Below, one piece after another: positions 1 through 6,003 of a stretch of DNA of 7,695 nucleotides. Numbering within the stretch: position 1 is the stretch's first letter; each line of letters begins with the position of its first letter. A program made the position numbers and the translations under genes. Under the pieces are notes generated by a model. It saw nothing but the letters and a program-made list of their open reading frames with translations, made no database searches and had not been told where the DNA came from. Source of the DNA: JAZDMK01 sp043800975 (GTDB lineage: Bacteria > Bacteroidota > Bacteroidia > Bacteroidales > JAHJDW01); contig JAZDMK010000079.1 in the NCBI GenBank assembly GCA_043800975.1, forward strand, positions 1 to 7,695, given 5' to 3'.

Positions 1-918
1 TGTTGGCGTTCCTCCATTGGTGGGTGTTGCTGTAAAAGTTACACTGGTTCCTGCACATATCGATCCCGTCGGGCTGGCTGCAATACTTACACTGGCTGCT
101 CCGCCAGCATTAACTGTCATAGTTATTGAGTTCGATGTGGATGGGGAACCTGTAGCACACGATAAGCTAGATGTCATCACACAGGTAATCACATCTCCAT
201 TGGCTAGTGCGGATGAAGTGTAGGTTGAATTTGTAGCACCGGAAATATTTGTTCCGTTCTTCTTCCATTGATATGTGGGTGTTCCACCGTTCGTCGGGGT
301 TGCTGTAAAGGTCACACTGGTACCTGAACATATCGATCCTGTCGGGCTGGCTGCTATGCTAACACTGGCTGCTCCCCCGACATTAACTGTCATGGTTATT
401 GAGTTCGATGTGGCCGGCGAACCTGTGGCACATGAAAGACTCGATGTCATCACGCAAGTGATAATATCACCATTTGCAAGTGTAGTTGAAGTGTAGGTGG
501 AATTCGTAGCACCGGAAATGTTCGTCCCGTTCTTCTTCCATTGATACGTTGGGGTTCCTCCGTTAGTCGGGGTTGCAGTATAGGTAACACTGGTTCCTGA
601 ACATATTGCACCTGTGGGATTGGCTGCGATACTTACGCTTGCAACTCCACCTGCATTCACTGTCATGGTTATGCTGTTGGATGTTGCGGGTGAACCTGTC
701 ACGCAACTTAAACTCGATGTCAATACGCAGGTAATTATATCGCCATTGGCAAGTGCGGTTGAAGTGTAGGTTGAATTTGTAGCACTGGAAATATTTGTTC
801 CATTCTTTTTCCATTGATAGGTAGGTGCTGTGCCTCCGTTGGTAGCATTTGCAGTAAATGTTACACTGGTTCCTGCACAGATTGCTCCTGTTGGATTGGC
901 TGCTATGCTTACGCTGGC
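1..918 (-). repeat. Tandem in-gene repeats encoding Ig-like domains (three complete units plus a partial fourth)
   Basis: Four head-to-tail units lie inside the M43 protease gene: 643-918 (276 bp), 370-642 (273 bp), 97-369 (273 bp) and 1-96 (partial). They encode residues 643-734, 735-825, 826-916 and 917-948. Each begins ASVSIAA and carries ICxGTSVT, PTYQWKKNGTNIS and TSSLSC, and complete units end in TVNxGG. Units two and three match at 83 of 91 residues by eye. Unit one has one extra Ala (GGTAPTYQ against GGTPTYQ), which explains its 3 additional bases. Each complete unit has three cysteines. Such arrays usually act as surface stalks or adhesive modules in Bacteroidetes; that role is inferred here. 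The array probably continues beyond the window. Confidence 0.95.
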
Positions 919-2844
919 TGCTGATGCCGTGTTTACTACTGCTGTTACAGGAGTGCGGGAGCTTTTGCAGGCAGGATCCTGAATTATCCAATCGTAAAAG
1001 TAATAATAATAGGCTGATCCGGCATCACTACCCGTTACTGATATATATCCGGTTAATGTATACGGGTATGTTACACCAGTATTGTTTCTGTAAATATTGG
1101 TGCCTTCACATCCCAGCCGGAGACTGGTTCCTGCAGGAATGTCAAAGTTTAAATTATAAGTATTTAGTCCTGTAATGATGTTTTGTGTGGATGATTGCAA
1201 TACAACACCTGTACTATTTCTGAGTTCAATGGTTCTGCTTCCGGGGGCAGTAGTGTTTCCATACATTTTCACGGAAATAAGTGTGACAGGAGTACTGCAG
1301 TTAAAGATTAAATAATGATCCCCGGTCGAAGTGTACCCTCCACCGCCGGTATTATCAGGCTTGGCGCAATTATAAGAGGCACCCGGAATGCTGTCTTCAA
1401 CATAATAAGTAGTGGTTGAGGAAATAGTTGGAGTATTATATGTAGTGCCTGTATTAACAAGGGTTCCTCCGGTTGATGCATCATACCAGTTCAGTGTGCC
1501 GCTCCCGCTCGCACTTAACGATGCCGTACCAGTTCCGCATATGGTATCTCCAGTTGTGGTGGGGGCGGTAGGAAGAGATATTGTAATATAATCTGTTTTT
1601 GTTTCCGTATCACTTCCATTTCCATTTGTTGCATTTAATGTCACTGTGTAAGTACCACTAGATGTATATGTATAGGAAGGATTCTGTGAAGTAGATGTTC
1701 CGCCATCACCAAAAGTCCAGGCCCATGATGTGGGAGTATTTGTTGAAGCATCAGTAAATTGAATTATACCAGTGCAGCTCGTTGTAGGTGAAGCGGTAAA
1801 ATCAGCAACAGGTGCAGGCGGAGGAGCACAGGCAGTGGCTGCATTATTTGCCACACTGGTTAAATATGTTGAAACAGCAGACTGCATTCTGGTTTTCTGG
1901 TTCGGTGTCATGTTAGCATAATCTATGTCATCGCTGTAATCCATAAAGTTCATATACATGATACCCGGAGAACTAGGTGAACATGCATCGGTCAACACAC
2001 CTGAATTATCCCCGTAAGTAGCAGTAGCCTGATTGGGAACATCAGTACAATAATCTGAACCGGAACATGCATCCTCATCTCCCCAAATATGGTACAGGTT
2101 AAAACAATGGCCGAATTCGTGTGAAACAGTACCTCCTATATCATATGGAGCAACAGCACCGGTAAGACCAAAATATTCATAATGGATAACAACTCCATAG
2201 GTTGCATTAATCCCTGAAGTTGGAAATTGGGCATATCCGCAATATCCCGGCAAATTGCACACCCAAATATTCAGATATTTAGTCCAATCCCACGCGTTAG
2301 CTCCACCGGTAGATGCATATTTAACATTATTATTCGTGGTGAAACTACTCACAGTAGTGGTTTTGTAATCAATGCCGGTTGTAGGATTCCCGCTTGGATC
2401 AACGGTTGCCAGGCAAAGAGTTATCTCACAGTCAGCTCTTAATGAGGTCGAGAATGCTTCCATTGAACGTCCGTTCGTACCTGCCCAATCGGAATTGGTT
2501 TGAGCGATTTGCTCTGCTGCACGGCTGGGAGCAACATACCCGGATGCGCCATTATATACAACGTGTACAACAACAGGTAAGATATAAACTGCTTTATTAT
2601 TTTCAAGTTCCTGCTGATGAGAAGCAATATAATTATTGAATTTCATTTCTTCGTTTTCCATTTTGGCTTCAAGGGCTGGATCCTGCAACTTCATCCATTC
2701 GAGATGCTCCATTGTTGCGCATTTTCTCTGTTGTGAAAGATTTTGAGTGGATGCCGTGTTTTGAGATTTTGCATTAAAATATCCACAACAAAAAATAAAA
2801 ATGGATAATGCAAAAATGATTGTGTGTGTGTTTGTATGTTTCAT
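1..2844 (-). CDS. Secreted M43 (cytophagalysin/pappalysin-like) zinc metalloprotease with PKD and tandem Ig-like repeats, C-terminus missing
   Basis: Likely an extracellular zinc endopeptidase; 948 codons are visible, with no stop before the left edge. Order of parts: signal peptide about 1-27 (hydrophobic core IIFALSIFIF); prosegment about 28-84 with RKCATME, whose Cys42 could act as a cysteine switch; M43 catalytic domain about 85-330; PKD domain about 346-423 (WTFGDG core); Ig_7-like domain from about 425, apparently interrupted at 484-625; Ig-like repeats from 643. Zinc ligands are H242, H246 and H252 with catalytic E243 in HEFGHCFNLYH, and the Met-turn is NFMDYSDD (M301). Asn249 stands where metzincins usually have Gly. 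The ATG at 2842-2844 is the only start that gives a proper signal peptide, and a TAnnTTTG promoter lies just upstream. Family members are usually exported by type IX secretion; the C-terminal sorting domain that would prove this lies outside the window. The family call is firm; the substrate is unknown. Confidence 0.93.
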   Translation of the reverse strand, partial: MKHTNTHTIIFALSIFIFCCGYFNAKSQNTASTQNLSQQRKCATMEHLEWMKLQDPALEAKMENEEMKFNNYIASHQQELENNKAVYILPVVVHVVYNGASGYVAPSRAAEQIAQTNSDWAGTNGRSMEAFSTSLRADCEITLCLATVDPSGNPTTGIDYKTTTVSSFTTNNNVKYASTGGANAWDWTKYLNIWVCNLPGYCGYAQFPTSGINATYGVVIHYEYFGLTGAVAPYDIGGTVSHEFGHCFNLYHIWGDEDACSGSDYCTDVPNQATATYGDNSGVLTDACSPSSPGIMYMNFMDYSDDIDYANMTPNQKTRMQSAVSTYLTSVANNAATACAPPPAPVADFTASPTTSCTGIIQFTDASTNTPTSWAWTFGDGGTSTSQNPSYTYTSSGTYTVTLNATNGNGSDTETKTDYITISLPTAPTTTGDTICGTGTASLSASGSGTLNWYDASTGGTLVNTGTTYNTPTISSTTTYYVEDSIPGASYNCAKPDNTGGGGYTSTGDHYLIFNCSTPVTLISVKMYGNTTAPGSRTIELRNSTGVVLQSSTQNIITGLNTYNLNFDIPAGTSLRLGCEGTNIYRNNTGVTYPYTLTGYISVTGSDAGSAYYYYFYDWIIQDPACKSSRTPVTAVVNTASAASVSIAANPTGAICAGTSVTFTANATNGGTAPTYQWKKNGTNISSATNSTYTSTALANGDIITCVLTSSLSCVTGSPATSNSITMTVNAGGVASVSIAANPTGAICSGTSVTYTATPTNGGTPTYQWKKNGTNISGATNSTYTSTTLANGDIITCVMTSSLSCATGSPATSNSITMTVNVGGAASVSIAASPTGSICSGTSVTFTATPTNGGTPTYQWKKNGTNISGATNSTYTSSALANGDVITCVMTSSLSCATGSPSTSNSITMTVNAGGAASVSIAASPTGSICAGTSVTFTATPTNGGTPT

Positions 2845-2870
2845 ATAAAATAATTTTTTAAAGAAGCTAT

Positions 2871-2901
2871 CAAATATACATGTAAAAATGCGGACAAGCA
2901 A
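2871..2901 (-). promoter_or_regulatory. Putative Bacteroidetes-type promoter of the M43 protease gene
   Basis: Read on the minus strand, TATATTTG (2871-2878) matches the Bacteroidetes -7 consensus TAnnTTTG exactly. A TTG (2899-2901) lies 20 bases further upstream, close to the usual -33 spacing. A transcript starting a few bases after the -7 box would have a leader of roughly 20 nt before the ATG. No Shine-Dalgarno sequence is visible, as is normal for this phylum. Confidence 0.6.
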
Positions 2902-2997
2902 GGTTTTTACAAATTTTTTTTAAACTTTTCCCAACAAAATAGACAACGATTTAGATTTTACCGCTGAATTATGATTTAATATAGCTGAAATTTAATG

Positions 2998-3005
2998 TAA
3001 TTTTG
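2998..3005 (+). promoter_or_regulatory. Putative -7 promoter box of nth
   Basis: TAATTTTG matches TAnnTTTG and ends 17 bases before the nth ATG, giving a very short leader. No clear TTG or TTTG is seen at the expected -33 distance, where the sequence reads TTTA, so the promoter is only moderately supported. It sits in the 178-bp divergent intergenic region opposite the M43 protease promoter. Confidence 0.42.
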
Positions 3006-3022
3006 CTTCCTGATTATTTTCA

Positions 3023-3688
3023 ATGCAGAAAACCGAGCGTTATAAAAAATTCATCAGTTATTTCAGCATCCATTCCCCTCATGCTGAAACAGAACTTCAT
3101 TATCACAGCAATGCTTTTCATCTTTTAATTGCCGTTATTCTTTCAGCCCAGTGCACTGATAAAAGAGTGAATTTAATTACTCCTCCCCTTTTCAAAAAAT
3201 TTCCTCATCCAGAATCTCTTGCTAAATCAAGTTATTCCAAGGTATTCAAATTCATAAGAACATGTTCTTATCCTAATAATAAAGCCAAGCATCTGGTTGA
3301 AATGGCCAGAATGCTTGTTAATGAATTCGATAGTGAGGTTCCTTCTGATGTGGAAGAATTGCAGAAACTGCCGGGTGTTGGGAGAAAAACAGCAAATGTT
3401 ATCGCTTCAGTTGTTTTTAAAAAACCTGCAATGGCTGTAGATACTCATGTTTTCAGGGTTGCAGAACGTATCGGGCTTACCATTAATGCAAAAAATCCTT
3501 ATGATTCCGAAATGCAGTTAGTGGAAAATATCCCGGAAGACAAGATTCCCGATGCCCATCATTGGCTTATTCTTCACGGAAGATATATCTGCACTGCACG
3601 AAAACCCAAATGCCATGAATGCGGAATAGCGGATATTTGCAAATTTTTTAATATCTTCAAAAAAAAGAATACCAATGCTCATAATTAA
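3023..3688 (+). CDS. nth: Endonuclease III (DNA glycosylase/AP lyase)
   Basis: Base-excision repair enzyme: it removes oxidised pyrimidines from DNA and cleaves the resulting abasic site by beta-elimination. The 221-residue protein is close to the usual family length of about 210-220. Key parts are present: SAQCTD near residues 41-46; the helix-hairpin-helix LPGVGRKTA at 116-124 with the Schiff-base lysine K122; the catalytic aspartate D140 in AVDTHVFRV; and HHWLILHGR at 179-187. The [4Fe-4S] cluster ligands C190, C197, C200 and C206 have the canonical C-x6-C-x2-C-x5-C spacing. An in-frame TGA at 3011-3013, four codons upstream, makes ATG 3023 the first possible ATG. The K/R-rich tail after C206 is short and ordinary. 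It lies divergent from the M43 protease and 169 bp upstream of recA, with a weak hairpin between. No key residue is missing, so activity is expected. Confidence 0.97.
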   Translation: MQKTERYKKFISYFSIHSPHAETELHYHSNAFHLLIAVILSAQCTDKRVNLITPPLFKKFPHPESLAKSSYSKVFKFIRTCSYPNNKAKHLVEMARMLVNEFDSEVPSDVEELQKLPGVGRKTANVIASVVFKKPAMAVDTHVFRVAERIGLTINAKNPYDSEMQLVENIPEDKIPDAHHWLILHGRYICTARKPKCHECGIADICKFFNIFKKKNTNAHN

Positions 3689-3692
3689 AGCA

Positions 3693-3715
3693 AGGTGCTA
3701 AAGCTCCTGATTTTT
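3693..3715 (+). terminator. Weak putative terminator after nth
   Basis: AGGTGC (3693-3698) can pair with GCTCCT (3703-3708) around a TAAA loop, with one T-T mismatch, followed by GA and five Ts. It begins five bases after the nth stop codon. The stem is short and imperfect, so it may be only partly effective. Confidence 0.35.
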
Positions 3716-3778
3716 ACTATTGATGAAAAAGGCATTGTTGAAAAATAATTGGAAAAGTTTACACAAAAAATCACATAT

Positions 3779-3789
3779 CACAGATTACT
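3779..3789 (+). repeat. Short dispersed intergenic repeat CACAGATTACT, copy A
   Basis: This 11-base sequence in the nth-recA gap is identical to 5965-5975, in the gap before the DPP5-like gene. Both lie in AT-rich, non-coding DNA a short distance before a gene start and are preceded by a TCAC a few bases upstream. Copy A has no tandem CAGATTA units after it. The rest of the gap (3716-3857) holds no gene I can support, only AT-rich DNA and the recA promoter boxes. Confidence 0.45.
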
Positions 3790-3804
3790 GAATGATTTTT
3801 ATTT

Positions 3805-3835
3805 TATATTTGTTATATTTGGAAAAATAATTTTG
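3805..3835 (+). promoter_or_regulatory. Cluster of three TAnnTTTG boxes upstream of recA
   Basis: Three exact matches to the Bacteroidetes -7 consensus occur in a row: TATATTTG at 3805-3812, TATATTTG at 3814-3821 and TAATTTTG at 3828-3835. Predicted leaders are roughly 15-40 nt. The expected -33 TTG is not clear for any of them; for the third box a TTTG at 3809-3812 lies 15 bases upstream, shorter than usual. At least one is probably the recA promoter, but AT-richness makes chance matches likely. I see no convincing LexA-type operator. Confidence 0.5.
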
Positions 3836-3857
3836 TTTTAATTTTAATCAAAAACTT

Positions 3858-4862
3858 ATGAGTAAAGATAAAGAAACAAATGAAAAGATGAAAGCGCTTC
3901 AACTGACGCTCGATAAACTGGAAAAAACTTATGGTAAAGGAACGGTCATGAAATTGGGCGATGCGGCAATTGCTGATATTGAATCCATTTCGACAGGTTC
4001 AATTTCATTAGATATCGCACTGGGCATAGGCGGAATTCCCAAGGGAAGAGTTACTGAAATATACGGCCCTGAAGCATCGGGTAAAACAACTCTGGCTATT
4101 CACGCCATTGCCGAAGTTCAAAAAACCGGTGGTATTGCGGCATTTATTGATGCAGAACATGCTTTCGACAGATTTTATGCACAAAAGCTTGGTGTTGATA
4201 TTGCAAATCTTTTAATATCTCAACCCGACAACGGCGAACAGGCGCTTGAAATTACCGAGAACCTTATTCGCTCCGGCGCTATTGATATTATTGTGATAGA
4301 CTCGGTTGCGGCTCTTACACCCAGAAGCGAGATTGAAGGAGAAATGGGCGATTCAAAAATGGGATTGCAGGCAAGGCTTATGTCACAAGCACTTCGCAAA
4401 CTTACGGCAACTATCAGCAAAACCGGCTGCTGCTGCATTTTCATCAACCAGCTGCGTGAAAAAATTGGCGTTATGTTTGGCAACCCCGAAACGACTACCG
4501 GTGGAAACGCCCTTAAATTTTACGCTTCTGTCAGGCTTGATATCCGCCGTGTAAACCAGATAAAAGAAGGCGATACCGTAGTAGGAAACCGAGTGAAAGT
4601 AAAAGTGGTGAAAAATAAAGTAGCCCCTCCTTTCCGTACTGCTGAATTCGATCTGATTTACGGAGAAGGAATTTCCAAGATAGGTGAAATTATTGACCTG
4701 GGATCGGAGCACAATATTATCAAGAAAAGCGGGTCATGGTTTAGTTATGGCGACAGCAAACTGGCCCAGGGCCGTGAAGCTGTGAAACAGGTATTGCGTG
4801 ACAATCCTGATTTAAGCGATGAAATTGAGGGCAAAATCCGCGAAGCGATATCCGGTAATTAA
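3858..4862 (+). CDS. recA: Recombinase A (RecA)
   Basis: ATP-dependent strand-exchange protein that forms filaments on single-stranded DNA, drives homologous recombination and stimulates LexA-type self-cleavage where that system exists. The 334-residue protein is typical for Bacteroidetes, and the long acidic C-terminal tail of E. coli RecA is absent. Visible elements: N-terminal helix with LEKTYGKGTVMKLG (21-34); Walker A GPEASGKTT (70-78, K76); catalytic glutamate E100 in DAEHAFD; Walker B IIVIDS with D148; loop L1 around EGEMGDSKMGLQAR (160-173); NQLREKIGVMFGNPETTTGG (197-216) including loop L2; and KFYASVRLDIRR (220-231). An in-frame TAA at 3828-3830 precedes the ATG, with no other ATG between. 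Three adjacent cysteines (191-193) sit just before the L2 region. A strong terminator follows the stop. It is intact and expected to be functional. Confidence 0.99.
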   Translation: MSKDKETNEKMKALQLTLDKLEKTYGKGTVMKLGDAAIADIESISTGSISLDIALGIGGIPKGRVTEIYGPEASGKTTLAIHAIAEVQKTGGIAAFIDAEHAFDRFYAQKLGVDIANLLISQPDNGEQALEITENLIRSGAIDIIVIDSVAALTPRSEIEGEMGDSKMGLQARLMSQALRKLTATISKTGCCCIFINQLREKIGVMFGNPETTTGGNALKFYASVRLDIRRVNQIKEGDTVVGNRVKVKVVKNKVAPPFRTAEFDLIYGEGISKIGEIIDLGSEHNIIKKSGSWFSYGDSKLAQGREAVKQVLRDNPDLSDEIEGKIREAISGN

Positions 4863-4866
4863 TCTT

Positions 4867-4897
4867 GAAGTCCCGCAAACAGGGACTTCTTTTATTT
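4867..4897 (+). terminator. Rho-independent terminator of recA
   Basis: GAAGTCCC (4867-4874) pairs perfectly with GGGACTTC (4882-4889) around the 7-base loop GCAAACA, followed by TTTTATTT. It starts four bases after the recA stop. The T-tract lies only on the plus-strand side, so it works for rightward transcription. It ends eight bases before the ATG of the TPR lipoprotein gene, leaving little space for a separate promoter. Confidence 0.92.
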
Positions 4898-4905
4898 GAT
4901 ATTGT

Positions 4906-5937
4906 ATGAAAAATTTATCAGCAGCATTTTTTTTACTTTTATTTTCTGTAATTATCTTCTCATGCGGAAGCGGGGATAAAAAAACTTTATCCAGCGATAC
5001 GCTGAAAATACCGGATACGCTTTCACCCGAAATTGCAAAGCTTAATAAAGAGATAGATGCAAATCCGGAAAATGCAGAACTTTATAACAAACGCGCTATC
5101 CTTCTTTATGAAAAAGAAAAACTCGATGAAGCATTCGCGGATATCCGTACTGCTTTGAACCTGGATTCATCAAAAGCTGATTATTTTCTTACCTTATCCG
5201 ACATATATTTTGCTAAGGGAAAGGTAAAGAACTGCAAACGGTCCATTGAAAAAGCCATGGAACTCGAGCCTGAAAATGCGGATGCCATGCTGAAATACGC
5301 CGAATTGCAGCTTTATTTTGAAGAATATAAAACCACCCTGGAATACATCGGAAAAGCTCTGGAAATCGACAAGCTGAACTCAAAAGCATATTTCATACGC
5401 GGAATGGCATACAAACTATCGGGTGATACGGCAAAAGCCGTTCAAAATTTCCAGACAACCGTCGACCAGGATCCCGAATATTACCATGCTTATATTCAAC
5501 TTGGATTGCTTTATGCCACAAGACACAGCAAGCTGGCTGAAGATTATTATAACAATGCAATCAAGCTAAATCCTGAAAGTATTGAAGCGCATTTCGATCT
5601 TGCTATGTTCTATCAGGAAGATTCGCTTTATGACGATGCTATTGTCGAATATAGTAAAGTGCTTGAAATTGACCCGAAATATAAACAGGCGCATTACAAC
5701 CTTGGTTATATTCATCTTGTTTACTTATTGGTGTATAAACAGGCAGTAATTCATTTCACCAATGCCATTGCATGCGATCCTGCCTATGCAGAAGCATATT
5801 ATAACCGTGGATACAGTTATGAACTTTTGGGTGACATTACAAATGCAAAAGCCGATTATGATAAGGCGCTGGAAATTCGCCCTAATTATGAAATGCCAAT
5901 AAAAGGACTCAACAGACTGGATGAATTGATAAAATAA
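4906..5937 (+). CDS. Tetratricopeptide-repeat lipoprotein
   Basis: A 343-residue envelope protein of unknown specific function; TPR arrays act as protein-binding scaffolds. The N-terminus has a lipoprotein signal: hydrophobic stretch 5-19, then IFSC with lipidated Cys20. No acidic export signal (such as SDDD or KDDE types) follows the Cys (GSGDKK), so it may face the periplasm. After a linker (about 25-56), eight TPRs fill the rest: 57-90, 91-124, 125-158, 159-192, 193-225, 226-259, 260-294 and 295-328. Repeat 5 is one residue short and repeat 7 one residue long (LVYLLVYKQAV). An in-frame TGA (4897-4899) just upstream fixes the ATG. It follows the recA terminator directly and precedes the DPP5-like gene by 66 bp on the same strand. 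I see no TAnnTTTG promoter, so expression may come from recA read-through or an atypical promoter. Confidence 0.9.
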   Translation: MKNLSAAFFLLLFSVIIFSCGSGDKKTLSSDTLKIPDTLSPEIAKLNKEIDANPENAELYNKRAILLYEKEKLDEAFADIRTALNLDSSKADYFLTLSDIYFAKGKVKNCKRSIEKAMELEPENADAMLKYAELQLYFEEYKTTLEYIGKALEIDKLNSKAYFIRGMAYKLSGDTAKAVQNFQTTVDQDPEYYHAYIQLGLLYATRHSKLAEDYYNNAIKLNPESIEAHFDLAMFYQEDSLYDDAIVEYSKVLEIDPKYKQAHYNLGYIHLVYLLVYKQAVIHFTNAIACDPAYAEAYYNRGYSYELLGDITNAKADYDKALEIRPNYEMPIKGLNRLDELIK

Positions 5938-5964
5938 TTTCCTGAATGTTATAAAAAATTTCAC

Positions 5965-5992
5965 CACAGATTACTCAGATTATCACAGAATA
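5965..5992 (+). repeat. Short dispersed intergenic repeat CACAGATTACT, copy B, with tandem CAGATTA units
   Basis: CACAGATTACT (5965-5975) is identical to the sequence at 3779-3789. Here it is part of a small tandem: CAGATTA at 5967 and 5976, and CAGAATA at 5986, spaced 9-10 bases. It ends about 11 bases before the ATG of the DPP5-like gene and takes up much of the 66-bp gap. Related CACAGATTA strings are, as I recall, common between genes in many bacterial genomes; their function is unknown. Confidence 0.5.
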
Positions 5993-6003
5993 AAAAAATA
6001 TTG

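Noticed and set aside
1..918. Regular 273-bp periodicity considered as a CRISPR array or non-coding satellite.
   Set aside because: The units are a multiple of three, stay in one open frame and encode Ig-like domains.
17..991. Open frames of 68-142 codons on both strands over the repeat region (17-223, 275-496 and 858-1175 plus; 563-991 minus).
   Set aside because: They are out-of-frame shadows of the M43 protease Ig repeats. The similarity of the two plus-strand frames to each other simply reflects the 273-bp repeat period.
2227..2639. Plus- and minus-strand open frames over the M43 catalytic region.
   Set aside because: They overlap the protease frame, which carries clear family motifs; the alternatives show no recognisable domain.
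2821..2830. (TG)5 run in the signal-peptide codons of the M43 protease, considered as a phase-variation tract.
   Set aside because: Only five dinucleotide units; too short to expect frequent slippage without comparative evidence.
2845..3022. Possible regulatory RNA or operator in the divergent intergenic region.
   Set aside because: Beyond the promoter boxes I see only AT-rich sequence with A and T runs; no stable hairpin or clear palindrome.
3723..3791. A 22-residue plus-strand open frame (MKKALLKNNW...) between nth and recA.
   Set aside because: Very short, biased in composition, with no promoter or family match, and it runs into the dispersed CACAGATTACT sequence. Chance is more likely.
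4220..4712. Open frames overlapping recA on both strands.
   Set aside because: RecA is intact and fully explains the region; these are shadows.
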